DNA of 64,000 nt, from contig JACONQ010000005.1 in the NCBI GenBank assembly GCA_014281115.1, positions 2,046,001 to 2,110,000 of the forward strand, written 5' to 3'. The notes beneath the pieces are model-generated. The model was given only the letters and a program-made list of their open reading frames with translations. It was not told the DNA's origin and did not search any database. Both the position numbers and the translations under genes were made by a program. The DNA is from Laburnicola sp. R22_1. Taxonomy: Eukaryota; Ascomycota; Dothideomycetes; Pleosporales; Didymosphaeriaceae. The stretch's first letter is position 1; every line of letters starts with the position of its first letter. Positions 11,532-22,123 of this stretch are shown piece after piece.

Positions 11532-12628
11532 CTATATAACGTTATTTTATCTCCCTAGGGTAGGACGACAAAGGCTTTCATCTTAAATAACATAATAAAA
11601 AAAGCAGAGCCTCCTGCTTAGTAATTAAAAAAGGCGTAAAAAGGTAATAATAAAAAAAACGCGTTTAAACTGCTAAGTAAGCTTAGTAGTTTTAGCGCGG
11701 GACTACTTCTATAAGCAATTTTTTTACAAAGAGGCTACTTAGAACTTTATAGAAGATAAGACTTTAGCGTAGCCACGCTATAAGCTATCTTTTCTTTACT
11801 ATTCTAAGTTATAAATTACTATTTAGATTATTATAAATAATATAAGTTAATATATTATTAGGTATATTTCTTATAAATAGTAGGATAAGGGTAATATATA
11901 CTAGATACACTATTACTCTATTATTATATTAAGGTTATCCTTAACAAATCTCCTACTATCTCTTTATATTCTGCTATCTACTTAGTTAATAGCGGTCCTA
12001 CTAACGCTAAGGTACTCGCTAACGCTAAAAAGTACACGCTAGAGTTCTGTTCTATTTATAAGATGCTTGTCTAGCGCGAGAAGGAATAGGTATACTTAAC
12101 TATTTATAAGGCTATCCTTATCTACTAGTTAGGTTAGCAGCTAGTTTAGTCTGCTAAGAATAAAATAATTATATTCCTACACTAGTAGATGTAATTACTT
12201 TTTATTAGTAATAGAATTATCTAGTAGGGGACGTAAGAAGATAATAAGGTGTTTATTAATAAGCTATAAAGTAGTAAGAGTGTTATATAGATCTACAAAA
12301 TCCTCCTAGCTATTGTTGTTACTATTAAGTTAGCTTATCTAAGCGAGTACGCCGCGTAGCGGCGCGAGTAAGGATAACTAATAATAGTAGTAGTAATAAG
12401 CTAGGTAGACTATGTATAGCGTAAGTAAATCTTGCGTTAGGACTAGAAGCTTTTATATATTAGGAGGTGCAAGTAAGTTTAAACTATTATCGCATTGCTA
12501 GATATTTAATATTAGTCTTTAATTAGAATTAGGTGCTGTACATAGTAGTATATAATAACCTTCTATCTTAACCTACTTTAATCTTAAACTAAAAAAATAG
12601 GTTAAAAAAGATGTTTGGCAAGCCGATC
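11532..12628 (+). mobile_element. insertion family IC, copy 1 (1097 bp)
   Basis: Flanked by a 12-bp duplication G(T/C)AATTATCTAT (11520-11531, 12629-12640) in R1-A. Its left end (about 11540-11640) is the 95-bp motif that recurs across the window (CTACCTAGGGGTAGCACGAC, then AAAGGCTTTCATCT). The rest matches, in reverse, 48560-49019 joined to 63195-63850, and more loosely 54618-55660. Confidence 0.7.
11640..12560 (+). pseudogene. unidentified ORF of insertion family IC
   Basis: A plus-strand frame with scattered TAG/TAA codons reads KVILNKSPTISLYSAIYLVN (near 11930), KKYTLEFCSIYKMLV, VYLTIYKAILIY, and later KLAYLSEYAA (near 12330). The copy at 54618-55660 keeps the same order (KVNLNKEST, KYYSIYKII, VYFTLYKAVLVYQLGWQ with stop as Gln or Trp). 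Conservation of reading frame between two diverged copies argues for a real ancestral protein of about 270 residues. I do not recognise the family. Confidence 0.45.
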
Positions 12629-13209
12629 GCAATTATCTATGATTTAAAATATCTAAATAAGATAAAACTCTGTATATATTATATATAAGCGCGCCCTAAA
12701 GCTTTAGGCAAATATTAATATATAGCTAAAAAAGAAAATATAATAAAGATAACTAAGAGATTAAACGCTTTTACTTATAGTAACACTATAAAGGTAGATT
12801 TTAAAGATCTTAGGAAACTTTAACTATTAGCCCTAAAATAGTTATATCTTAAGTTAATTATTTTTATACTTTAAAAGTTTAAAAAGGCTATAAACTTTTT
12901 AAGTAAAAACTAGAAACCCTAAGTCCTATATATCTAGCTTATATATAACTAGCTTTTTAATTTCTTAAATAAAATAAATACTAACCTTATAAAGGAGTTA
13001 AATAATATTAGATAGCTAGAAGCAATATAGACTGTAGCTAAGATAGAATAAAAAAGTTGCGTAAGTATTACTTAAGAATAAATAAAAAAAGAGTTTCTTA
13101 TTTAATTATATAATAATATTAGAGATTTTGCAAAAGCTAATAGGGTATAAGATATTATAATTATAGCTATTTATTATAGTTTTATACTAATAGTTATATA
13201 GAATAAGAT

Positions 13210-13391
13210 TTAACTACCGTCGTCGATGCTGTCGTGCAGAAAGTTAACGACGAAATCATCGTTATTTTGTGTATATTTTGTTACTACCACTATGTGCTAG
13301 GTACTAGGTTTTAGTACCTTCTGTTTTACTCCTCTCTATGTATGGTGCGGACTCAACCTTGGTTAGAATCTCCACACGACGAAGATCTTTA
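13210..13391 (-). mobile_element. insertion family IB, 182-bp copy
   Basis: Flanked by a perfect 14-bp duplication ATATAGAATAAGAT (13196-13209, 13392-13405). In reverse complement it starts TAAAGATCTTCGTCGTGTGG and matches the first 150 bp of the long copy at 1607-1760. It has kept CpG sites and GC content that the long copy has lost, so it is younger or less mutated. Confidence 0.75.
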
Positions 13392-13487
13392 ATATAGAAT
13401 AAGATATAAAAATCTAGAATAAGTATATATACTACTAATAGTTTCTAAAGTACCTTAATTACTAGGCTAGTAAATAGGTTCGGGGTA

Positions 13488-13655
13488 CCCAGCTTAGGTA
13501 TAGGGTTAGGTTAGGGTCGCATAGACCCTAGGTATAGGTTAGGTTAGAGTTACATAGACTCTAGGTATAGGTTAGGTTGGGTCGCACAGACCCTAGGTAT
13601 AGGTTAGGTTAGGTCGCATAGACTCCTAGGTGTAGGTTAGGTTATAGTACCTATT
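13488..13655. repeat. subterminal telomere-like tandem repeats, left end of R1-B
   Basis: Four to five units of about 34 bp, each with AGGTATAGGTTAGGTTAGGG followed by TCGCATAGACC(C)T. Such subterminal arrays are typical transposase-binding regions in hAT elements. The resemblance to the TTAGGG telomere repeat is noted under findings. Confidence 0.8.
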
Positions 13656-14627
13656 AGGGTTGCGTAACTTATAATATATAAAATTAATAGTAATAAGATT
13701 AGTAACTTTAGTTACTCTTTAAAGGTATATAAGAAAAGAAATCTAAGTAAAAGTAAAATTAACGCTATTTTGCTATTAGTATATATATTTATTATATCTT
13801 ATTATTACTAACACTATAGTAGCGCTAAGGTCTTAACTACTTTTATAGTAGCTACCCCTAGTAGAAAGGAGCTAGTAGCTTGCTATCTAAAACCTTAGAA
13901 CCTTATATAGTTTTAATAGTTTTCTTATTAGCTAGTAGCTTATATAAATTATTTCCCTTATCTAATAGTGTTATATCTCTTAAATTATCCTTCCCTATAT
14001 TAGAATTTAATAACTTTATAGATTGCTTATTAGCTATTATAAACCTAACTATTATAACCTTTTAAATTATTTAAGTAGCAAGATTATGCCTTTAATTCCT
14101 AATTATATTCTTGCTAGTGTTAAAAACGCGCTTAACACTTACCTATAAAATCTATACTACTAGAATATTCTTTATAACTTACGTAAGTTAAGAGTAAAAT
14201 ATTTAATAAACTTTCTACTACACTAGTATATTAAACCTATTACTATTTTTAACTATAGAAGTACTTAAGTATATTTCTTCTTCTATCTAAGTTAGGCCTA
14301 AGTTATAATTAATATCTAGCGTAGCTAAACTTTAGTTAGAGGTAAAAAGGCTACTAGACTATAAACTAAGTAGCAAAGAAGACCTTTAAAACTATTTACT
14401 ACCTTATAACTATCTTAGGTTAGTATTTAAGACTAGAGTAGAGTCCCTAGCTATTAGACTATTATAGCAATTAAGGTACTCTAGGAACTATTAGCAGTAT
14501 ATATACTTGTCCTAGGTCTCTTATATCTTATTCTATATATCTATTAGTATATAACTATAATAAATAGTTATTATTATAATATTTTATACGCTATAAGCTT
14601 TTGCAAAATATCTAATATTATTATATA

Positions 14628-17542
14628 CAGTGGGGTGCAATAAAAAGTCACTTAAAAAGTTACCTTCTCTAAAGTCTTATAGTTTCCTTATTAGGTTAGC
14701 TAAAAATATAAAAAATATATTATTTTGAAGAAAGGTTTTAGGGAATTATATCTAGGCTATTAGTTAGCGCTTAGTCAGTCTAGGGTAAAAGTAATTTAGG
14801 GGTAAAATAGGGGTAAATAAAACTCTAACTTTAGAAGAGTATAACTTTTTATCTAAGATACAAAATTAGCGAATACTTATATATAGTATAATATATCCTT
14901 TTCCTAATCTCTCTATGAATTCTTAGTGTAGATTTACTTCTATTATTTTTAATTCTCTTAGATTTAAGGAATTCTAGTAATCTATTAAGAAACTAGTAAT
15001 TAAGTAATATTTAATATAACAAATAGTAAATTTTAGCTTACTTATAGGCACTAGATTATATATATATATAGATTATATATAAATATTATTATTCTATTAA
15101 ACTATTTAATACAGGTGTACTAAAATTAATATTAAAAAGTCTATAGTATTAGGAGTACTAATACTTATTACTAATATAATATTATAGAATTACTCTAACT
15201 ATATAATAGAGCATCTCTATAGATTTTAAACTATATTCATATATATAGTATAGCTTATATAATTAAGGAAATAAATTTCACTTTTTTTAATTAGGCTAAA
15301 GCGTCTATTACTTTATAGATTATAGATTAATATTACTAATACTATTATTATAGGTTACGAGTACTCTATATATTATAATAATATAATAATATTATATATA
15401 TATATAGTATTTATAAAACTATATATAAAAAGACCACTAGAAAAAGACTAGGTCTGCTAGTATAAAAAGGTCTACATTATTAAACTTAAATATATTCTTT
15501 ATTATAAGGCCTATTATAATAAGAGAAACTTAGTTTTAACTAGAATATTAAGGCTAATAAAGTTCTAGTTCTAGTTTATACTTATTTAGCTATTAGTGAA
15601 TATAATCTAGAAGTAAAACAGGGATCAGAAAAATCTCTAACTTTAGAGTAATATAACTTTTTAATTAATGCATAGAAATAGTTACTTTTGTAATATAATA
15701 TGGATATGGGTCTATAACATAGCTCTATTGTTTTATATTATAGAGTTATTATCTATATTAGTTAGTATTTAATAGTTTAGTAATAATATTAAATATTAAT
15801 ACAATAGTAATAAAGTAATATATAATATATTACTAATACTTACTATAATACCCTTTAGCCTCTATAATAGCGTCATAACGCCTAGGTCAAGATAATATAC
15901 AATTATCTATATCCTTTTGGAGAATTAAAGCCCACTCCTCTAGTATAGCCTTTTTTAAAACCTTAATACTAGCCTCACTTTTACCTACCCCTAAAGTAGT
16001 ATTATATCTCTTATTTAGTCTATATTTTAATAGACTCTAGACGTTTTTAATAGGGGCAAGATCGGGACTATAGGGGGGGTAGTGAAAGAGATTAATTTTC
16101 TCTTTTATAAAGAAATCCAAAACTGATTTAGTTTTATGGATTTTGGCGTTATCTTGTTAAAACTGCCACCCTAGACTAGTATTAATATATAAATCCTTAT
16201 AAATTATTTAAAATATAATATATAGTAATATATATTGTATTAAAAATTAAAAAAGAGGTAAAAAAAGATATATAAGGACTTACCCCTTTTAACTATAGGT
16301 TTAACTATAGGTATAAGGATTTTATTTAAATAATCCTTATTAGTAAAGCCAGTAGACTGATTAGGAGTTTTAATAAACTCTAATCTAGATCTACCGCCTA
16401 TCCAAATTGCTCTCTAGATTTAAATAGTAATATCGCGGACTATTATTAAATTAGTATAATAGTAATTAAAAAAAATCATAAAACGATAGAGACAAAAAGG
16501 AAGATCTTTTTAAGTTTGGTAGAATTTTAAAATACTTACTAGAATTTTTAGTAGAAACTATTTCTTTCCCAATTTTACTATTTCCTTTCTTTTAATAGTA
16601 TTCACCCCTACTACCATGCCCCCTTTGTATTGCTAACTCATCAGAAAATATAAGTTTAGAAAAGTCTATATTTTCTATATTTTTAACTCTTTCTTTAGCA
16701 AATAAGAATCTATTATTAGCTTTATTTTATTTAATAAAGGCTTTTTAGTAGCCTTATTAAAAGAATAACCCTCCTCTTTTAAGAAGTACTGTAAAATTCT
16801 TTTAGCTACTTCTAGATTATTTTCTAATAATAGTCTTTTATTTTCTTTCTTAGGGCTTTTAATTAAATCCCTATTAATAACTCTTTTAGCCCTAGAGGTT
16901 ATCTTAGAAACCCTTCCTTTACTAACTCTTTTTATATTATAATTCTTCTTTTCCTTCTCTTTAATACAATAAATAGTATTCTTTATACTTTTTAAGGGTT
17001 TATTTAAAGTAGTAGCAATAGTAGAATTAGGTGTTTTAGCCTTTAAAAGAAGAAGAACATTAGATTCGAGTGTGGTGAATTTTAGGGCCATTTTAAGGAT
17101 TTAAGAAAGAAGAATTTAAATCTAGAAAGATATTATTATAAACTAAAAGCTTACTAAGAAATTATATAATTAGTGCTTATATAAGCATATCGTAAATTTT
17201 TATACCTAAAATATAAAAAAGATAGAGAGAAGACTTAGCTTAAAGATTTGCCTACATATTCTACCCTAAATCTAGAAAGGCTAGTTAAAATTTAAAATAA
17301 AACTAAGCATTAATTAAAAAGTTATAGAGCTCTAAATATAAAGTTAAAAAATGCTTTAGGTTTAAGGTTATAAATGCTAAGACTTATGCTTAGTTAGCTA
17401 ATACTCTATTAATAGCTAAAACCGCCTAAACCTTTTCTTTACAATAAGCTATTTAGTATATTTTTAGCTAATTTATTAAATAAGTTATAAGACTTTTAAA
17501 AAGATAACTTTCTAAGTAACTTTTTTTTATTGCACCCCACTG
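14628..17542 (-). mobile_element. Tc1/mariner transposon nested in R1-B
   Basis: A 2915-bp element with TA on both sides (14626-14627, 17543-17544) and terminal inverted repeats starting CAGTGGGGTGCAATAAAAA. Weaker inverted similarity extends about 250 bp inwards. The transposase (minus) occupies 15833-17091. The left 1.2 kb has no recognised gene; a motif (CTCTAACTTTAGA.G.ATAACTTTTT) occurs at both 14823 and 15640, so 0.8 kb between them may be a further insertion. Confidence 0.93.
15833..17091 (-). pseudogene. Tc1/mariner DD34E-type transposase, degraded, two introns
   Basis: Starts MALKFTTLESNVLLLLKAK at 17091 with an N-terminal HTH and a Lys-rich second DNA-binding part. A frameshift lies near 16730. 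The catalytic core reads IFSDELAIQRGH (first Asp kept, near 16655), RDITI-I-RAIWIGGR, a second exon ending in IVKPIVKR, then QDNAKIHKTKS (second Asp kept, near 16155) and YPPYSPDLAPIKNV (near 16080-16040). The third acid, normally Glu 34 residues after the second Asp, is Lys (GAA to AAA after T) and the following Trp is TAG. Two candidate introns begin GTAAGT on the minus strand (near 16541 and 16283) and end in AG. Ends SKY-stop. Inactive. Confidence 0.9.
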
Positions 17543-19599
17543 TAGTTAAATAAGAAACCTTTTTTTCTACCTATTCTTAAGTAATACTTATGCAACTTCT
17601 CTTATCCTATCTTAGCTATAGCCTATATAGCTTCTAGCTATCTAATATTATTTAACTCTTTAATAAGCTTATTATTTATCTTATCTAGAAAATTAAAAAG
17701 CTAGTTATACATAAGCTAAATATATAGAACCTAAAGTTTCTAGTTCTTACTTAGGGAGTTTGTAGCCTTCTTAAACTTTTAGAGTATAGAGGTAATTAAT
17801 TTAAGATACAACTATTCTAGGGCTAATAGTTAAAGTTTCTTAAGGTTTTTAAAGTCTACCTTTCTAGTGTTACTATAAGTAAAAGTATTTAATCTTCTAG
17901 TTATCTTTATTATAATCTCCTTCTCTAGCTATATATTAATATTCGCCTAAAGCTTTAGTGCGCGCTCACACATGTTATATATAGAGTTCTATCTTATTTA
18001 GATATTTTAAATTATAGATAATTGCTTCTTTAGTAGTATGTTACTCTATATTATAAGAAATCGCTTAAATTGCTATAGTATCTAGTTAATTATAATACAA
18101 ATAGCACAAAGCTGCGCGCTAGTTAGTCTATAATAACTTTCTATAATAATAGCTAATATACCTTGTAAAGAGAATTTAGGAGAAATATCTACGTCTAAAT
18201 TTTGTTTATATATTGCTACTGTAGCGTCTCTTTATAGTTAGGATTAATAGGCACTAATAACTTAAGGTAATAAATAATATCTTAAACTATAAGGTTAATA
18301 ATATAAGCAAGATATAGAAGTGTGTTTTCCTTTTAGTTCTAGGTAATAGTCTTCTCTAATAGTTTATACTAGACATTCTAAGCTAAGGTGCTATTATTGC
18401 TAGCATTATTATATATAATTACTAGAAGCTTCTGCGCAGTTTCTATATTCTTAAGGATCTATAGTATCTCTAATACTATTAATACTCTAGTATAGCTGCC
18501 ATGCATTAGTATAAAGTTAAGCAGCTTCTTATTAAGCTACTAAGTATTATTAATATAGTAACTATTAATAGCTAGAAAGTAAGGTAATTAGCTATAGACT
18601 ACGCGTTAAGCAAGATAGTAAGTTTAGTTACCCTACTAATATTACTAAGAATAGCTGCCTTAGTAGTATTAAATTTGTTTAGGAATATCTAGTAGAACCT
18701 ATATTAGCTAGTTATCGCAGCGTTAGGCCTAAGGAAATAGAGAAAGCGTTAAAAGGATAGTTACTCTACTATTTGGAAGAACTAGTTATTATTAATTACT
18801 ACTTATATAAGTTTAGTTTTAAAGGCCTATAAAGAGTATACAGAATATAAAATAGCTATCTACTTTTTTTATACTAAGGGGTAAAAGTCCTTTTATAAAT
18901 AGGCTTATCCTACTATATATATGCTTAGGACTTTATATAGTTAATAAGGTGCTTAGTACTAATTAGCTAGGTACTAGTAGAGTTAATACTTAGGTGTTAT
19001 AGTATATAGCTATAGTTAAGATAGAATATATATAGACAACTAAAGGAGTACTCTACACCCTTCTAAAATATAGTCTAGATAATACCTATACAATGGTAAG
19101 AGTTTTAGTATAGGTTATAGGTTTGTTTATCTTTAGCCTATTAAGTATTAGACTACTACGCGTTCTATATAGCAAATATCTTTTTCCCTATCTTTAACTC
19201 TTAAAAGTCTAAATGGGGGTATTAGATAAGATAAATTATTGTACTTCCTAACCTATTAGCCTATAGGGCTAGAATTCTATATCTAAGAAGAGTATCTAGT
19301 AGTAGGGCAACTAGTTTATTAATATAGGGCTATATATTAATTCCTAGGGTAGATATAGCACTTATTGTGGTACTTTAGGATATTAGTATAATAAAACAAT
19401 ATAATAACTAGTTAAATAGTTGTTCAAGAGAATAGTAGTTTAAGAAGAGAATAGGATAAACTAAATTCTATAATATTAACTATAGTAGTATTTAACTAAT
19501 ATTAAGGTTAGCTAGAAATAGCGTATAGCGTATAGTATGCTAATAATAAGTTAGTTTTAAATCTAAACTAGTATATAGCCCTTTATTACAGAGTTAGTT

Positions 19600-20480
19600 T
19601 TAGATAGTAATTAGCTTATTACTATACTACTATAGGCGGTATTCTTAGTAACTAGTACATAAATATTAGCTATAATAATTAGCTATAGCAAAACTATAAC
19701 TCTAGCTTATCTTATTTATTATCTAAAATCCCCTTAGCACCTAAGCCCCCCTTATTATCTAAAACCCCCTTAGTACTTAAGCCCCCTTTATTATCTAAAC
19801 TCCCTTTAGTACCTAAGCCCCTAAAGTCTAAGAAACTCTTAAAGTCTATATCCTTATCTATAATATTAGAGTTGTATCTATCTAGCAGTTCCTAGAAATA
19901 AGTCTTAAGCTTCTTTTTATTATTCTTAATTTTCTCTTTACACTTTTTATTATTATTTTACTTAATATACGCCGTATTGCTATTAAGCATACTATTCTTA
20001 CTATAGTTAATAAGGTTAGTAAGAAGACTAGACTTGTAGCAACTAATAATTATTAATAAAGGTATATAATAAATAAGTGTAATAAACTTATAACAATTTC
20101 TTATTAGTAACTATTTCTAGCTTCTTAGTAGTTAGACCTATATTGCCCACGCTATTGTGAAAGTCCTTCTACTCTTTCTTATTAGCCTTACTCTTAAAGC
20201 TATTAGCCTTAAGCTTTCTTAGGCCTACCTTATATATATTGCGCAAGAGCTTCTTATATACACTACTATAACTAAAGATTTATTTACTTACGTAGCTCTA
20301 TAGTATAGAAGGGCCTTTTTCCTTACTAGCAACAATCCTACGCTTAGCTAGGGCTACTTAGTAGGCCCTTAGATTAACTTTATTCTTAATCTTATCCTAC
20401 TTCTTATATATAGCTATTAGTTTCGCCTCTAACTAGTTGCCTACTCCTTATTAATTAACTAATACATAATAATAAGATAT
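19600..20480 (-). pseudogene. 12-residue-repeat protein of hAT R1-B
   Basis: Minus-strand reading, N to C: KVNLRAY-VALAKRRIVASKE near 20370-20320, KGPSIL, YSSVYKKLLRNIYKVGLRKL near 20265-20210, KANSFKSKANKKE, VGNIGLTTKKLE, NLINYSKNSMLNSNT near 20005-19965, then LLDRYNSNIIDKDIDFKSF near 19880-19840 and a C-terminal array of a 12-residue unit (GGLGTKGVLDNK and variants, about 19835-19725). Stops fall at TAG/TAA, and one region near 20090 can be read in two frames. It is rich in Lys and Ser. The same arrangement is present in R1-A (plus strand, about 2900-3860) and R1-C. I do not recognise a family; a second protein used by the element is one possibility. Confidence 0.55.
19725..19840. repeat. 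36-bp coding tandem repeat in R1-B
   Basis: Three units of CTAAGCCCCCTTTATTATCTAA type, 36 bp apart, encoding on the minus strand the 12-residue repeat GGLGTKGVLDNK. Matching arrays are at 3705-3845 (reverse) and 53625-53770. Confidence 0.8.
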
Positions 20481-21227
20481 AATAATATATTACTCTTTTA
20501 ATTTTTAAAGTAGGACTATATAAGCTCTTCTTCTTTCTATATAAGCTATTAATACTTTTACACTTTAAAGAGTAGTTGGTAGTTTTTATTATTATAAAGC
20601 TTTTTTAAGCTAATATTATGCAGCTTAATTAGCTAATTTAGTAAAGTCTAGTACCTTTTCTTTTTTACTATAGAGTGTATTACAAAACCTCTATATAATA
20701 GTATAGGCGTTATTACTAAGTGCACCTTTAAATAGCACTTTATAGTTAGTAGGATAATCTTTCTAAGAGCTACCTTATTTATAATGCGAAAGAATAGTGC
20801 TAATCTTTTTATTTCTAGATATAAAGTCCTATCTATATTAGTATATAGTGTAATAAAAGACTATAATTACTAGGTACTTTAGTCAGACTCTCCTACTTAT
20901 TACGCTTAAAATTTGCTAGCAATTATAGGCCGCTGCTTAGAAGGCCCTTTAGGATGTTAGAAGACTTTTCCTTAATAGATGCTATAGTATAGAGTATAAT
21001 AATAGTACGTAATAACTATAGTTAATATTATAGGAATAATAAAAATATTATTATTATAATAAAAAGCAGCTATAAGGGCCTGTGTATATAAGTAAGGCGC
21101 TAACAACACTAGCGTATTTTCTTTACTTACCTTGTCGCCTACTTAGCTACTCTACTTTACTACCCTCCTAGCTACTTTTTTAATACTTTACAGCCTTAAC
21201 TACTATATAATTTTAATTTCTAAGATA

Positions 21228-21773
21228 ATAGCACGTACTAGGCTATCTAAATACTCTAAACTAGTTACTAGTAGATTTTAAGCAAAAAAGAAGAAGCTGC
21301 TAGCTACTAAGGCTATACAAAAGGCGCCTTGCAAAATACTACCTACTATATTAAAAAGGAAGCATCACTAGAAGCTAGGTAGTATATTATTATTATAGCT
21401 ATTTATTATATATATATTCTAATAATATATAGCTATTACGCTTAGGAAAATTAAAAAGTACTAAAAAAGTATTAAGCTCTTTATTAGAAAAATACTATTC
21501 TGCTGCCTTATTAAGGAAATAGCGTAAGATAATAATAAGAAAGATCTGCGCTTCTAGTCTATTGCGCTAGCTACTCTCTAAGAGGTAATAGAGGCTTTTC
21601 TAGTTAGAATATTTAAAGGTATTTCTTTATACTACTCTACTCCTACTATTAAATAAATACTATTATTTCTAGATACTAATATTAACGCTATTTATATAAA
21701 ATAGGTTACTATATAGGCTAAGAATATATAGCTAGTAGATAGGTACTATAAGAAGTATATAGATACTAGGTAA
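21228..21773 (+). pseudogene. histone H3-like gene carried by hAT R1-B, two introns
   Basis: Three exons (21228-21378, 21433-21618, 21673-21773) join in frame to 145 codons. Both introns are 54 bp, start GTAGTA or GTATTT and end in AG. The start ATG is ATA. The N-terminus reads ARTR and later LLATKAIQKAP (canonical H3: ARTK...QLATKAARKSAP). The histone fold reads YQKSIKLFIRKILF, IKEIAQD, KKDLRFQS, LATLQEVIEAFLVRIF, DTNINAIYIKQVTIQ and IQLVDRYY. Six in-frame TAA/TAG codons fall exactly where H3 has conserved Gln (YQK, AQD, FQS, LQE, TIQ, IQL). Loop 1 has one residue more than canonical H3, and EAFLV replaces EAYLV, as in many CenH3 proteins, but the tail is of canonical H3 type. An H3 packages DNA in nucleosomes; a role for the transposon is inference. 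It lies on the strand opposite to the transposase. Confidence 0.9.
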
Positions 21774-21984
21774 ATAGTAAGGCGCTTAGTTAGGTTTAGA
21801 ATAGCTAGGCGCTTAGTTAGGTTTAATATATGTGTTTAACACTAAAGCTGTACTTTTACTATAATAAGTAAATATAATAATTACTACTATAATAATAAGG
21901 GTATTTTTATAGTAATTTACTATAAAAATTGCATATAGCTAATAAAAAATTTAATTAGTTAGACCTAATACAACCTAGTCTGCG

Positions 21985-22110
21985 CAACCCTAATCTAACC
22001 TATAGCCTGTGCGACTCTAACCTAACCTATACCTATTACTAGCGCAAAATCTATAGGTAGAGGTTAGGTTGGGGTTAGGGTCTTACGTAAGGGAACCTAA
22101 CCCTAACCTA
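21985..22110. repeat. subterminal telomere-like repeats, right end of R1-B
   Basis: Several CTAACCTATA and AACCTAACCCTAACCTAAC motifs in both directions (22050-22075 is inverted relative to 22086-22105). The same arrangement is found at 63000-63180 in R1-C. Confidence 0.75.
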
Positions 22111-22123
22111 ACTTATACCCATT

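Larger units (their letters stand above)
10470..13462 (+). pseudogene. hAT transposase of R1-A, N-terminal and core part
   Basis: Plus-strand reading of R1-A. Near 10780-10845 it gives LNA-W-like FVANYFSFLAINSYYIN, matching the hAT D.WTS.N..SFLAITAHY block with the catalytic Asp as Asn. Near 10955-11000 it gives KLLAIIYNNTSNNS, the hAT DNASNN block with Asp as Asn. After further stops the end part reads DFAKANRV near 13120. Interrupted by IA (11137-11282), IC (11532-12628) and IB (13210-13391), then by R1-B at 13462. It continues at 22124. The frame around FLAI is intact here, whereas R1-B has a small deletion there. Confidence 0.75.
13903..18900 (-). pseudogene. hAT transposase of R1-B, degraded and split by mariner
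   Basis: Minus-strand reading, N to C: FQIVEQ...RFLYFLRPNAAITS near 18730-18690, LTILLNA-SIANYLTF and, after a one-base shift, FLAINSYYINN near 18590-18545 (hAT D.W and SFLAITAHY block), ETAQKLLVIIYNNASNNSTL near 18440-18385 (DNASNN with Asp now Asn), YLAYIINLIV near 18315 (C..HVINL block), then EKEIIIKITRRLNTF to KLHKYYLRIGRKKGF ending at 17546. Beyond the mariner the C-terminus holds the hAT dimerisation domain, SVKRVFNTSKNIIRNQRHNL near 14115-14055 (family: ERvFS....i...R..L). The catalytic Asp losses and about forty stops make it inactive. The start is not resolved; no BED finger was seen. Confidence 0.85.
13463..22123 (+). mobile_element. hAT transposon copy R1-B (complete, with nested mariner)
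   Basis: Flanked by a perfect 8-bp duplication TTAATTAC (13455-13462, 22124-22131), the size made by hAT transposases. Ends are TAGGCTAGTAAATAGG and CCATTTGCCAGCCTA. Without the mariner it is 5744 bp. It was inserted into R1-A, a copy of itself in the opposite direction. Gene order left to right: transposase (minus), 12-residue-repeat protein (minus), histone H3-like gene (plus), with telomere-like tandem repeats near both ends. Confidence 0.92.

Noticed and set aside
13488..13655. True telomere or interstitial telomere array
   Set aside because: Units are 34 bp, not pure TTAGGG, and occur at both ends of each hAT copy, so they belong to the transposon.
13880..14065. Small plus-strand ORF (MLSKTLEPYIVL...)
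   Set aside because: Opposite strand of the hAT transposase C-terminus, which has recognisable dimerisation motifs on the minus strand.
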